From Apiosordaria backusii (Eukaryota; Ascomycota; Sordariomycetes; Sordariales; Lasiosphaeriaceae), in assembly GCA_030549205.1 (NCBI GenBank), contig JAUKTV010000003.1, positions 1,922,001 through 1,986,000 of the forward strand: a DNA stretch of 64,000 bases, read 5' to 3'. Within the stretch, counting starts at the first letter, position 1. Each line of letters starts with the position of its first letter. A program made the translations under genes and the position numbers. Positions 34,501-47,724 of this stretch are shown in pieces. Below the pieces are notes generated by a model that did no database searches, was not told where the DNA came from, and saw nothing but the letters and a program-made list of their open reading frames with translations.

Positions 34501-37306
34501 ATGCGCACATCCTTGCGTGACATGCGGCCTAGGATTCGGATCAGGAAATCAGGGATGAAGAAGGTCAGTAGGTACACAACAAACACCCAACGCTTGCGAC
34601 TTGGGCTGTCCTTGTACACCTCAACCTCCTCCATTGTCTTTTCATTGCCACGCTCGGCCATTTGCTCTCGTGTCTCGAGATTCTGGAACATATCACCATT
34701 TCCAAGAACCGACACACCCGCCTCGGATCGCGCATCCACGTCGTTGCTGCCAAAATAGCCAGCCTTCTTTTCGCTTGGGATGCTACCAGGAGTAGCACCC
34801 GCCGACAATGGCAGCCGCTCCTTCGAGAGGAAGGGGTTGGAGACACCGTCTCCATTGTCCGAGTGATACTGTCCAGACTGCGAGAGGCCGTCGCCAAGCT
34901 GGGCAATCTCCATCCAGCACCGTTCGCTGAGGAAGACACCTGTGGCACCAATGGCCACTTCGTTGCTCGGCCACCGCTTGTCCTCCACAACCATCTCAAC
35001 CTTCTCGCGCTCGCTTCCTACCAGCACCGTCTGCGCATCGGCAAGGCCCAGGAACTCGCCAAACGGCAGGAACAAACTGAAGTCGGCGGAACGAATCCGC
35101 TGGCTGATCTCGGAGATGCCAAACGTCTGCACTTGGGCCCGCACACACTTGGTGTCAAACTGATTTGAAATCCGCCTGTCATTCGGCTTGAGACAGAAGA
35201 CAAAGTAGCAGTTGGTGCCCGGCGCATTGAAGGCACGTGTGACGTTGTCCAGAGCAGCCAAGAACTGGCCTGACGCTCCTTGTTCAGACCCCTGAGCGTG
35301 GCCTGCTCCCCTGCCTTCACCCGCCTCACTGCCCTGATCAGAGGCATCTCCTCGCTCAGGGACAGGGAGAACGCGTGGTTGACGCGCTGCACCCGGCCGC
35401 CCGCGCTTAGACATGATGCTGGGCGCACGCATCGGCTTGGAACTGACAGACGCCTGCATGACGGTCTGCCGCTCCTGAGGGTGTACTACTGTTTGCAACG
35501 CCTCTTGGCCAAAGAGGCGGGCAACAAACTCGCTCTTGCTCTGCCTGATCAGGTTCATCAGGTCACCCGAGATGACCTCGCCATTCTCCTCCACCAGCCC
35601 CCTGATGGGGTAATCGACCTCACCGGCAAAGTGCTTGACAACAAAGCTGGCAGCGTTGTTCTCGGTGTAGAAGTTGGAACCAGGAAGCTTGGCCTGGGCA
35701 GCGCCGACCTGGATCGCTGGGTTCTTGCCCTCGAAGCGTTTCCTAAAGCTCTCCAAAAGCTGGATGTCGGTACGATGGCGGCGAGTTTGGTCGTCGAGAA
35801 TGCTCAGCAGGCCGTTGCCGGGCTTGAGAAGACCCTTGACAGCATCCGAGTTGTCGAAATAGCTTGTCGAGGGAACAACAACCTCTTCGGTCTCGAGGAT
35901 TTCTCCCTTGCGGTCGAAGAAGTTTTGGAGGGCAAGGTTGTAGAGGGCCTCGTTGGCGGCGTTTGTCAGGAGATGATCCAGAGTAGAGCCGGTGGAGGAT
36001 TGCTGCTGGAAACCAGGGAAGTCAATGATGGAGATTGTGTTGGAGAATGTGCCCTCGTCGGCACAGAGCTTGCGGTTAATCGACTCGATAATATACGCCA
36101 CCAATAGCGAATAGAGCGTCCGGGCCAGCTCGTTGGCATTTCCTCGCGCGCCCTGCGGGTCGAGCATGACTGTAACCCTCTCCTTGTGAATCATCTTGGT
36201 CTTGTAACCAAGAGTTGTCTGGAGCTCGGTGGAGCTTACTCCGAGGAAGGCGGCAACGATACCCAAAACGTCCTTGTTCTTGACCGTGGTCGAGGTTTGA
36301 GCCCCTTCATGGGAAAAGCCACCGCTCTCGTCGCCTGTCACCGTTGTGCTGGAAGACGTCTCAAATTCGAGCTGACCAATGTGCAAGATGCTTGCCATAA
36401 TCTGGCAAAACTCGGCGATTTCACTGCGGGGGAACTCAAGTTTCCGCAGGGCCGTTTTGAAGAGCTGGAAGCCATCGGCATCGTTGATGCCCACTCTGAG
36501 CTGTGTTGGGTGCCCCAGATACCTCCATCTGTGTGTGGCTGGGACATCAAACCCCAAATGCGTCTTTTCCGCCGCGCCTGTACCCGCCAACAAGTAGTAC
36601 AGCACATGGAAGTTGCGCTCACCCGTGGGAACATCCGCTATCCTGCTACGTTCCAATCTGTGGTCCAGAAGCTTGGCACCGGCCAGAATTGGGGTTGTTG
36701 TCGACTCTGTGTTGTACTGAAGCTCGTAGAACAAACCAGCCTTGGAGGCTGTTGGCGTCGTCGCCGTCTTGGTAGTGGTGAGTGTGTCGAATACGTAGGC
36801 GGCAAGAGAGATTTTCTGAGATAGCGGAGTCGACGACCGGTTCAGAATCGAAGTAAGAAGGTGCGAGCGAACGGTGGTCTTCCCAGAGCCACTTTCACCT
36901 CTGTATCAACCAACGTCAGTCATCAGCACCACGCCATTAGAGTTGCAAGCCACACTCGGCAACGAAAAAGGGGCACGCAAAAAAGGGAATCAACATACAG
37001 GAACAAAACAGCCTGGTTTTCAGAGCGGTGCCCTAACCGAAGCAACGCCCTTTCAGCAAGGTCGTCGGCGGCCGCGGCAGCGCACCCATCTCTGGTACCA
37101 TCCCCCTTGTTGGAGGTCGAGTAGGTGTTGAGGGCAATAAAGCCATGCGAGGACAGACGCGTGATGGGTAGCCCGACGTGGAAACGACTGGCAAAGTGAG
37201 AGGTGGCATGGTTATCGGACTGCAGGTGGTTGGGCAATGAGGGCAATGACGGTTGTGTATGGGCCCCTCCGTCTTTCCCGCCCATAGGCGGGAGGTTGAG
37301 AGCCAT
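31522..37306 (-). CDS. Class V chitin synthase with N-terminal myosin motor domain (1857 aa)
   Basis: Exons 37306-36999, 36900-31667 and 31553-31522. The last, 32-nt exon restores the conserved end INSATEAILSGNL; without it the frame runs into intron sequence. The N-terminal myosin-like motor has a P-loop, GESGSGKTT (from about residue 104), and IDFPGFQ, a switch-II-like element. Next come transmembrane segments (VFVVYLLTFFIPDFLIRILG), a cytochrome-b5-like domain (AIRGQVFDIGKFYP) and the chitin synthase core. The core has CDGMIIGQGNDRPTP, LLQIDADTVV, GEDRYLTTL and QRRRW (about residue 1542). The core is followed by membrane helices and a DEK_C domain. It transfers GlcNAc from UDP-GlcNAc onto chitin at the plasma membrane and supports hyphal tip and septum wall strength; the motor domain links it to actin. 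It pairs head-to-head with the class VII enzyme, a conserved arrangement in filamentous ascomycetes. Confidence 0.96.
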
Positions 37307-40300
37307 GATGGCGACGGCGCTCTTGTCAGAAGCCGGCCGTGGCTAGGTGCTTCGGTGGCAGAGGAGCAGTGTCGCGTCGAGGTGTTGTTCTGTCAAGCAG
37401 AAGTGTTTGTGTCGGTGCGTGTCGAGACGCAAAAACGAGACGAGGTTCCAAGCAATTCGTTCCTAGACCAAAACCACCCCCTGTTTTGACAACGGCAAAA
37501 CAACTGACGAGGACCAACAACGGGCGTCGGCAGGCAGTCCGAGATGTCGGGATTTAGACACTCAGTACGCTAATTGGGATGGTAGAAACAAAACGAACGT
37601 CATGTGCAAAAAAAGCCGTCTAAAACGAGTGTATGGAAAGAGGTTGGTGGATTGCTTGTGGGCGACGGACAGAGAGGAGGCACAGGGAACAAAATGCCAG
37701 GCGGATGGATACCGGAGTCGCCTGGAGACAAGTGTAGAGTTGGCGATTGCTGCAACAGGCGGCGCTAGGCTGGGCTGGGCTGGGCACAGCAAAAAAAAGG
37801 GAGTCGACTGTTTTTTTTTCGAATTGGGCGACAGGAGACTACGGAGGCTCGGATGAATCGTCAGTGCAGAAACACCATTACGAGACACCCCTCAGGGGCA
37901 ACATCTGATTGGGTTGACGCGACCTGCGCGGGTCTGCGCCGGTTCCTGGTGTGAAGTTCCAGGTTGTGGTTCAAAATAAACAAGATCTGGAACGTATTTC
38001 AACCAGATTCCTCCGAGTGTTCTGTGGTATCTAGCTGTTTTTTCTGGTGTAAGTGATCCCTTCGCGTCAGTCATCTTCAAGTATCAATCTCATTCTCAAT
38101 TTCTTCACTGATCTCCTCGTAGGGCTCATCTTTCTCGAAGACTGCAACTTTGTGCCAGGATCAGCCGTTCGCTTTCCCGCGCTGTCTGGGCTAGCCGGGC
38201 CTTGTGCACTCGGTCCCCCCACAAAAGAGCGGGCCATTTCAGGGGGCCCAGGGTGGCGGCCGGCGTCAAGAGATTCGGACACGGGGTGCTGAGCCTCGCT
38301 TTGCTTGGCAGTGTTTGTGCAGCCGGTGCAAGCATCACCACCTTGGAAGCCTCCTTGTATTAGCATGACAGCCCTGTCTTTTATATCATATACACTACAC
38401 TGGGACTTGAATATTCAAGCAATGTTGAGATGCCCTTCAGTCTACATACAAATCTGGGCATTCAAAGTGCCGACACGGCCAATGCTTGTCTCACCCCTCG
38501 GTACGTCGGCACGAAAACGAATTGCTGGAGTCGATCATTTCTTTCTCAGCCCGCATCAGCGATTGGTGTGGCGACAGCCATACGAGACTCCAACACAGCA
38601 CTCCAGCAGCATGTGGACACACAACCACAGCCAGCTGGCCGTGTGGCCGTTCAATCTGTACGTAACGGGGTAGCATGCAGTCTTTACCGAATATACGAAC
38701 AACCTGTTGCTTATAGGTATTCATCCACGATGTATGAACTGAAATCCGGACTGAGGTGGCACAAACAGGATCCTGTGAGGACAACACTTTCTATGTAACA
38801 CAAGTTCGGGTTGCGGCGTTACGGCGCATGGCTTGTTAAAAAGTGGAGGATTCGGACGACAGCCAAATCAATTCCTTCTTGCTTGCCCTGCAAATCAAAC
38901 CAATCAAACTTCGGCCCGGCCATTGGCTTCCTTCGATCTGATGAATGATCGGCCAAAGTCGATTTAAATCAGAGGGACCCAACCTTGGGCTGCGGGTGGA
39001 ATGTGACGACATTTCATCGCGTCTTTTGCTTTTGCAACCTCCGAGACACCACCAACAGGCTCCGAAGTGTCTTCGACGAAGCAATTGGAAATGATGATGA
39101 GATCAAACTGCAGTGTGACGGCTGTGTTGGAAAAGGGGGTCAGAGAGCATCATTTCAAGCTTGCGGGGCAACCAGATTGGGAGAGGAGGCAACGCCTAAA
39201 AAAAGATGAAGCCCCTTGCTCGGCGCGGGAGTTGAGGCACGGGCAATGCGAGAACCGACCCCGAAAGATGAATATTCAGATATCGGTGCATTCTCTTCGT
39301 TCCAAGATCACATCATCTCACCACGAACAGGAGGGACCCAGTTGGTCATGTTTGGTAGTCACACAGGGTCTTCCAAGAAAAGGCTTGTGTTCCATCGGTC
39401 AAGTCACTCGTCGTGCTTGTTTGGCCAGAAGCTTCCAAGTTGTAGGTGTGGGGGAGACAGTATTCTTCAACGTCCAGTCATTGCCTCTCGCGCATCGTCC
39501 CGAGTCTTGACCAGGCTCGTATTCAACGCTCCAACAGCAGGCGAGATGCCTTTTTTAGGCCAACATCACGGCACTGCTCCCCCCTCAGAACCAAGGGCTC
39601 AGGTTCTCGTATGAGACGAATGATGGAATGCCCGTTAATTGCAAATTCATCCAGGAAACCAAGGCATTCCAGTCCGGATCGGCCAAGCAACCCGGGAAGA
39701 CCATGAATTTTTCGCGGCACATCATGCACATCGACGCTCCACCCTGGCTCGGGAACAGCTTGGCGTTTCTGCACAAGTCGTTGTTAGGCCCGCCGTAGTT
39801 TGCTGCCAGCTGATGGTGATCTTTTCTGGGACAGACGCCCCAAACTAACCCCCCGGCACTGTTCCAACTGAAGCTTTGCAACTGCGACGCTCGTTGTGGG
39901 TGTTTCCCTTGCCTGTTCCCTTCTCTGCCCTATTCACAACCCGCCTCACTCGTTCTGGCGGTTTCTGTTTGTCTTCCTGTCCATCGTTGATCTTGTCGAG
40001 CCTCTGAACTGAGGCCGAATTTTCGGGTCCAAGACCTCGTTCGCTCGCTCCGGTTGAAAAAGGGGCCCGAAGGCTGAGCGCCTCCATCGCGTTGCCGCCG
40101 CGACGGGACGAACTTGCAGGTTGTGACGCCTTTACCCACCACAACACTCCAACGCCTTTGATCACATTCGCTCGATCCATACTCGACATCTGGTGACGCA
40201 ACACAAACGCCCTTCACTACCGTCCTCTTCTGGGTTTGGCCAGCCGGACAACAACAACATCACCGGGTAGCAGTGTCCCTCAAGGGGCGCCGCACACTTC

Positions 40301-40311
40301 ACATCGACAAG
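37307..40311. promoter_or_regulatory. 3-kb divergent promoter of the two chitin synthases
   Basis: No other gene is supported in this interval. The last 400 bp before the class VII gene are pyrimidine-rich (for example 39880-39960), as in strong fungal promoters. A shared regulatory region would allow coordinated expression of the pair; this is inference from the layout. Confidence 0.55.
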
Positions 40312-43300
40312 ATGGCCAACCGCATGTCGATGTACTCGATGGCTTCAGAACCGGGATTGGGGCCTCGAGGTGCTGGACAGCAGCCATCCCAGGTTTCGAC
40401 CACCACGCTGCTCAATGCTGTTCACAACATCTACCTCTCGGGACAATCGTACCGACTCGACGCTGGGACAAGCCTCGTCGTCAACACATGGCTAACCGCC
40501 TCATTAGCAGGCCCAGATGGGCGCGCCGGGGGGACCGTCGATGCTGCCCTGGCCGCCAGAGCATGGGAACATGCTCGTCGTCGTGCTGAGGACGGCTGCA
40601 TCATTCTAGGGTTAGTTCCTAGTATCTCATTAGGCAAGCATTGATTGTTCATACGTTGCTAACCTCGGGCAGATCTCTTCACACTTCTACACCTTCGTTA
40701 TTACGACCATTCCTGTCATCGCTCCCCGTCTCGATTCCCGCCGCTCTTCTTACATCCCTCAGTGCCTTGGAGCCATTTTTGCGGTGCGTGACACCACACA
40801 ACCCATCAACTCCCAGACAAACGGCACTTGGTGTAACCCTGACACTAAACTTGGCGGGTAACCTGACCGCTGCATCCATCGCCCTTGCCCAGGGAGGCAT
40901 TGACACAGAAAAGGGCCTCCTGCGCATTCCTCAGGAGGCCGGCCACCGTGCATTTGACGTGTTTTACTACCTCCTCACCTCTGCCTCTACACCAGCCGAA
41001 AGAGAATTCCTTGGGCTCAAGGCAGCTTCCAACTACAGCCTCCTCGCTCGCTCCGGCACATATGACCCTCCATCCTACCTCCCCACTGCTGACGACGGTG
41101 CTGCCGCCGACGATTTCCGGTCTGCGTTGAAGGAAATTGGTATCAAGGGGTCCTCGCACCGAAAGTTCATTTCGACCCTCGCCGGTCTCTTAAAATTGGG
41201 CAACACTATCGACTACAACGTGGATGAAGATGTCTTGGACGAGATCTGCGAGGACGTTGGCGGGCTCCTCGGTCTGGAGCCGGAGATTTTGGCAAAGCAG
41301 TGCACCACCGAGGACCGCGCCGTGCTCATCGGAGGACTTTACGAGGCATTGGTGGACTGGGTTATCAAAAAGGCCAATGATGCTATTGCGGCTCAGATGG
41401 GTGCCGAAGAGGGAAGCCGGACGCCCTCCGCCAATGAGGACAACGGTGATACCGTGTGCTTGACAGTGCTCGAGATCCCTGATCCAAATCTGGGCAAAGC
41501 CATTGCCATGCGTGGCATCTTCGATGACAGCCAGGGCATCAACGCCGAAATGAAGCAGGATGGCGTCGAGGTCACACCGGCTGGAAGCTCAGTTCTGCGT
41601 GAGATGCAGAATGCTGTGGCTGAATGCGGGCCTGAGCTGGGAATTATGGTTGGCACGCTAGGGAGGGAAAGGCAGCACGCGCTCGAAAAGAGGGAGGAGG
41701 TCTTGGAGAAGATTGCTCATTCCGCTGAAGACGATGGGTTCATCAAGCAGCTTCTCTTCCCCGTGCCTGCCGAGGGCATCAACCTTGGCCGCAATGGCCG
41801 TCTTGACATTTCGGCCATTCTCAGCGCAAGCCGGGCATGGTACCATCTCGCTATTCACCCCACCGACGAATCGCCAGCCAGTTTGGCCGCTCTCCCGTCG
41901 GTAAATTCTGCCTGGTCTGCGGGAACCGTGTCCCGTCAGCTCCGGGCGTGGAGGTTACCAGAATGGGCAAACCGCCGCAACAAGCACCTGGACTTCACGG
42001 CCGATTTTGACTTGGACGAGTTCGTGCAACGATTCCGCGCCCTTGGATGCACCGAGGGCCGCGATGGCATTGAAAGTTGGATCCTCGAGCGCGGATGGAG
42101 CAACGGGGAGGTGGTGGTGGGCTCTGAACGCATCTGGATGAGGGAAAACGCCTGGTGGGAAGCGGAGACTATGCTGGATCTCAAGCCCATGGAAGCCGAA
42201 AGGTTGGGAAGCATGCCTAACATGATGCCTCCAACACTGGGGTCTGGGTATTCTGCCACGGGCAGTGGCTTTTTCCCACCACAACAGCCGTTCGCGAACT
42301 CTTCCTTCAATGGAAGCCATGACCAGCTTGTGGGTGCTCACCAGAGAAATATGAGCCAGCCCAGTCTGGGTGGCGCTCAAGCCATGAGAGCTCCATCTAT
42401 CGCTCCCACCGCCATGACGGGCATGCAAAATGCTACCCGTGGTGATTATGGTCTTGGTAGCAAGGGCGATACCTACAAAGGTCAAGTCTTTTACAACGGC
42501 GAAGGCCAATTCGCTGGCGATCTCGAGCCTGAGCTTGCCGCTGGAAAGCACATCGAGGAGCGTCCCATTGAGACTTCCAGAAAAATCTGGGTCTTTTTCG
42601 TCTGGGCCTTGACCTTCTGGATCCCCTCACCTCTGCTGAAGTGGATCGGTCGCATGAAGCGGCCTGACGTGCGGATGGCATGGCGTGAAAAGCTTGTACT
42701 CTGCTTCATCATCTTCCTCATCAACGCTATGATCGTTTTCTGGATCATCTTCTTCGGTCGCTTGATCTGCCCCAACTTTGACAAGGCCTGGTCGCAAAAT
42801 GAAGTCCAGAACCATTCTGGAGAGGATGACTACTGGGTCAGTCTCCATGGCAAGGTGTACGACGCGACAAAGTTCTGGAAGCTGCAACACGGTACTTCTG
42901 GGCGGCCAACGAACAGGGACAACATGCAGCCTCTCGGCGGAGCGAACTTGGATCCGTACTTTGAAGTTCCTCTCCTCCTTGCTTGCCCCAGACTTGGTAT
43001 CGAGGATGACAGAGTAGCGCTCCAACCCAACATGACCAAGATTGAAAACCCCGATGCCATCCACAAGTCCGGCTTCGGTGGCATTGGCAGACTGGCGGAG
43101 CCTGACTGGTATACCAAGAGGTTCTTGCCTCGCATGAAGGAATACTACCACGGAGAACTGGTCTGGGATACCAATAAGATCAAGGCTGAAGGGCGCGATC
43201 AGAACCGCTATTGGTTCATTTATGAGGGCAAGGTGTACGACCTCAGCGATTACTTCGACACGCAAAGCTACTTCGAGAACAATCCCCGCTACACCTTCCT

Positions 43301-45849
43301 GAACACACAGGTTACCAACCTGGTCAAGAACAACCCCGGCGAAGACCTTACCGAGCAAATCACCGGCGTCTGGGCCAAGGCCAATTCGACTGAGGGCAAC
43401 AACATTGGCAATACGTTGAACTGCCTGAACAACCGCTTCTATATCGGTATCACGGATTTCCGCTACAGCCCCAGGTGCCAGGTCAACAACTGGATTCTTC
43501 TCGCCTTCTCTTGCATGATCTGCGCCGTCATCTTGATCAAGTTCGTGTCTGCCTTGCAGTTCGGCTCCAAGAGACGGCCATCGCCGCAGGACAAGTTTGT
43601 TATCTGCCAGGTGCCCGCCTACACTGAAGGCGAGGATTCGCTCAGGAAAGCCCTGGACTCTCTCACGGCTTTGCAGTACGACAACAAAAGGAAGCTGATC
43701 TGCGTCATTTGCGACGGTGTTATTGTCGGTGAAGGCAACGACCGCCCCACCCCCAAGATCGTCCTGGACATTCTCGGTGTCGACCCCAAGACAGATCCTC
43801 CGGCTCTGGCTTTCAAGTCCGTCGGTGCGGGCAGCGAACAGCTCAACTATGGCAAGGTCTATTCTGGTCTCTACGAGTACGAAGGCAACGTCGTCCCCTA
43901 CCTTGTGGTTGTCAAGGTTGGCAAGCCCTCTGAGCAGAACAAGACTAAGCCCGGTAATCGTGGCAAGCGTGACTCGCAGATTCTGCTGATGAGCTTCCTC
44001 AACCGTGTCCACCACCGCGCCCCCATGAGCCCCCTCGAGCTGGAGATGTTCCATCAGATCAACAATGTTATTGGTGTGGATCCTGAACTGTACGAATACC
44101 TGTTCATGGTTGATGCCGATACTTGCGTACGCGAAGATTCTCTGAACCGACTTGTTGCTGCCTGTGCCAATGATGCCAAGATTGCTGGTATTTGCGGTGA
44201 GACGAGCTTGCAGAATGAGGAGCGCTCCTGGTGGACCATGATTCAGGTTTACGAGTACTACATCTCTCATCATCTTGCCAAGGCTTTCGAGTCCTTGTTT
44301 GGCAGCGTTACCTGTTTGCCAGGCTGGTAAGTTTCTTTCAGAATCTCGATAGCCTTGTATCTTGCTAACAATAGTCCCTAGTTTCACCATGTATCGTCTA
44401 CGCACAGCTGACCGTGGCAAGCCTTTGATTATCTCCGATGAGGTCATCCGCGACTACAGCGACTGCCATGTTGATACCCTGCACAAGAAGAATCTGCTGT
44501 CTCTTGGTGAAGATCGTTACCTTACCACGCTGATGACCAGGTATTTCCCGTACATGTCATACAAGTTCATCCCCGACGCCTACTGCCAAACCGCAGCTCC
44601 CGACAAGTGGTCCGTTCTGCTGTCTCAGCGTCGTCGTTGGATCAACTCGACCATCCACAACTTGGTCGAGCTGATGTTCCTCCCCGAAATGTGCGGCTTC
44701 TGCTTCTTCTCCATGCGCTTCGTCGTCTTCATCGATCTCACCGGTACCATCATCCTCCCCGCTACCTGCGTCTACCTCGGCTGGCTTTTGTACACCGTTA
44801 TTTCCGGCACCGGACAATTCCCCCTGATCTCCATCATCATGCTCGCGGCCGTGTACGGTCTCCAGGCACTGATCTTCATCCTCAAGCGCCAATGGCAGCA
44901 CGTAGGCTGGATGATCATCTACATCATCGCTTTTCCCATCTACTCCTTCATCCTCCCCATCTACTCCTTCTGGAACCAAGACAACTTCACCTGGGGTAAC
45001 ACCCGCATCGTCATTGGAGAATCCGGCAAGAAGCAAGTCATCGCCGTAGACGACGAAGGCTTCGATCCCAGATCCATCCCCCTCCAGCGCTGGGATGACT
45101 ACGCCACCCTCAACGGCCTCCCCGGCCGTCGCGGCTACAACGGCGAGAAGGCTCCCCTAGATGGTAACATGGACGTCTTCAACGAGCAGTACGAGATGGA
45201 CGACATGAAGTCTGTCTACTCTTCTATCCGCCAGCCGTCCGTCTTGACTGGTCTCCCTGGTCGTGGTGCGGGCGCGTACATGCCCCCTACCCCTAGCACC
45301 CCTTTCACCCCGGGGCAAATGACCCGCACTAGCACCTTCGCCGGCGCAACGCCGTACTCTGACAACCCCCTCGCTCACCGTCAGTCCATGCTGTCAATGG
45401 GCACCGCGGCAGAGATGCAACGCCGGCAATCCAACTCTCCCTATCAAGACTACCCCGGCTCTCGCCCCAGCGTCACCAACCTCCGCAACCTTTCAGGCAC
45501 CCCACCAATAGGCGGGAATCTCGCCGTCCCAGGGGGGATGGCGGGCAACAGGCTCTCCACCGGGACTATGCTCACCTCTTCCGGCGGGCCAAGCAGACTG
45601 GGCATGCACTCCGACCTCGGGCACGCGTCCACTGGGTCGTTTGATTTCCAGCGGGGGTTGAGCATCGGAGGACCGGACGAGCAGGCGATTGTGGAGGCGA
45701 TTCAATCCGTGCTGAGGGAGGTGGATTTGGATAATGTGACGAAGAAGCAGGTCAGGGCGCTGGTGGAGCAGCGGTTGCAGTGCGAGCTGACGGGGGTGAA
45801 GAGGACGTTTATGGATAAGGAGATTGATAATGAGTTGGCTGCTATGTGA
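40312..45849 (+). CDS. Class VII chitin synthase, myosin-like domain without P-loop (1806 aa)
   Basis: Exons 40312-40610, 40673-44326 and 44382-45849, with introns of 62 and 55 nt. The start MANRMSMYSMASEPG suits the family. The N-terminal part is related to the myosin motor of the neighbour but has no GESGSGKT, so it cannot bind ATP in the usual way; this absence defines class VII. A cytochrome-b5-like domain (VSLHGKVYDATKFW) follows. The catalytic core has CDGVIVGEGNDRPTP, FMVDADTCVRED, GEDRYLTTL and QRRRW (from Q1400). Several membrane helices come next, then a Pro/Ser/Thr-rich tail and a DEK_C domain (EAIQSVLREVDLDNVTKKQV). It makes chitin at the plasma membrane and in other ascomycetes works with class V at tips and septa. 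A 15-G run lies 60 bp after the stop. Confidence 0.96.
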
Positions 45850-46650
45850 GATTGATCTGACTTGACTCTTGATATCTAATGTCGATTTCGTGTTGGTGAA
45901 AAGAAGATGGGGGGGGGGGGGGGTGTATAGACTGGGGGGTGCTGAGTAACAACAAAAAAAGAAGAGGAAAAATCTGTCTGGTGGATTTTGAAAGGTGTTA
46001 TTTCGGGGGGGGGTTATTTTTTCGCTATTTTCTTACTATCTTGGATATTTACTATACTGTTTTTATCTACTTTGTTTTCAACTCACTTGTCTCGTCTGTC
46101 TGTCTGTCTGTCTCTTTTGCGGGTATTATTAATAAGAATCATCATCATTATCATGTCTCATCATCATATCATCATGTCATGTCTTGCGAAAATAGTATAT
46201 ATATTCAATATCAGTTGACTTTGAACGAGTTTGATTATCTTTCTATGCTCTTGTATGTACCGCATACGCGTACATGTCACGTCAGTCAAGACTGGAGCTC
46301 CATACAGAACCTCCATACCTAGTCGTCCACGTAGGGGTGATATAACCATCACACTCGTCAGGCAGTACACCATTTCCACATCGCAGTAGCAAAGCGCATA
46401 ACTGAGCGCGGCAAGATAGAAAACTACACTCAAGACAATAACCTGGGTATTTATATCTACTTCATTTCTGCTGCCACCCTGTCAACAGTCCTCAACAGCC
46501 GCCCGAGTTCATACGCTGTGGAGAACGAGAGAGCGATCCTCCTAAGTACCCCCCAGCCATCAATACAAACGATACCCTGTTTTTCCCGGCCAGAACGCCT
46601 AATACATAACACCAGTCATTGATTCCCGTGGTGAATGCCTACCAGGTACA
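45850..46650. other. Convergent 3' flanks, simple repeats
   Basis: Contains a 15-base G run (about 45909-45923), a TCTG microsatellite (about 46090-46113) and AT-rich sequence. No gene is seen. Confidence 0.6.
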
Positions 46651-47724
46651 TCATATATAATCATCCACCAACTCCCAAATCTGCCACGTCATCTTCACCC
46701 CTTGCTCGGTAATAATCCCATCAATCAGCTCCGGATCCGTGTAATCCACCTCGTCGCTCTCTTTCAACAACTGCTCCTTGACCTCCTCATTGTCCAAATC
46801 CACACCCAGATTCTCAAACCGTGTGATATCCCTCTGCCTCACTCCCATCTTCGCCACAATTGGGTACGCAATCGGCGTTTTTCTCACAATTTTGTGGGTT
46901 TCAGCCGCGACGTAGAACCTCTTCATCCCCCCTGGGATAGCCTTGACCAACGCGGCGAGCTGGGCGGTCCCCATCCCGGAGATAATCCCCCCATTTTGCA
47001 TGATGGCTTCTGTACCAACAAGGACGAGGTTGATTTTCTTTTGGTTGGCCAAGACGTAAGCGACCTTGTTGGGGGTTATCGTCTCGACTTCTAGACCTGC
47101 TTGGCGGAGTTCATCGACGGCGGCTTGGGAGCGGGTGTTGCCTGGCTCGAGGATGTAGATTACTTTGAAGTGCTTGCTCTGATCGGTAGCGGCTCGTAGC
47201 AAGATTTTGGTGACTGTTCTCGACCCGCCAGCGGTCAAGACTACTTTTTCGTCCGAGACGTAACGGGCTCCCCAGATGGCAATGTTATCCCTCGCTGCTT
47301 GGGCGCGCTGGGCAAAGAGCTGCTTGTTGGCGACGAGGTGCTCGCGGGTTTGGTCAAAGGACATGGGTTCGGTGAGGTTGGAGCTGGAGGATGCTGCCGG
47401 TGGCGGCCTAAGCGACCGGAGCAGGAACTGCTCGAAGAGATCTGCGCCTGCGAGGATGGGGAGGGGGTTCGGGGCCGAGGCCAAGAGGAGGGCCTTTTGG
47501 GTCTTGACTTTCTCGACGAGCTCCATGGAGGTTACGTAGGGGGTTATGGACATGAACTCGATGAGGGATTCGATGGCGGCGATGGGCATGGTTATCTCCC
47601 TGTCGGAGGAGAGGAGGCTGCGGTAGGTTGCGACGATGTCGAAATCTTGGGGGGAGTCATTTTGGGCTTTGGGGTGGACGGGGAGGGCCTGAGCGACAGG
47701 CTTTGTCTCGTTGTCGGTGGCCAT
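46651..47724 (-). CDS. GCN3: Translation initiation factor eIF2B subunit alpha (357 aa)
   Basis: Regulatory subunit of the guanine nucleotide exchange factor for eIF2, which senses phosphorylated eIF2-alpha in the cytosol. A single exon; the chosen start at 47724 (MATDNETKPVAQ) lies just before the conserved FDIVATYRSLLSSDREITM, and an in-frame ATG at 47796 is probably 5' leader. Recognisable family blocks are the helical N-terminal domain and then the Rossmann-like part: ILEPGNTRSQAAVDELRQAG, VLVGTEAIMQNGGIISGMGT, YVAAETHKIV. The C-terminus DPELIDGIITEQGVKM fits the family. Its length is close to other fungal orthologues as I know them. The symbol is the yeast orthologue name. Confidence 0.93.
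   Translation of the reverse strand: MATDNETKPVAQALPVHPKAQNDSPQDFDIVATYRSLLSSDREITMPIAAIESLIEFMSITPYVTSMELVEKVKTQKALLLASAPNPLPILAGADLFEQFLLRSLRPPPAASSSSNLTEPMSFDQTREHLVANKQLFAQRAQAARDNIAIWGARYVSDEKVVLTAGGSRTVTKILLRAATDQSKHFKVIYILEPGNTRSQAAVDELRQAGLEVETITPNKVAYVLANQKKINLVLVGTEAIMQNGGIISGMGTAQLAALVKAIPGGMKRFYVAAETHKIVRKTPIAYPIVAKMGVRQRDITRFENLGVDLDNEEVKEQLLKESDEVDYTDPELIDGIITEQGVKMTWQIWELVDDYI

Noticed and set aside
42627..44447. 606-codon open frame on the minus strand
   Set aside because: Antisense shadow of the class VII chitin synthase.
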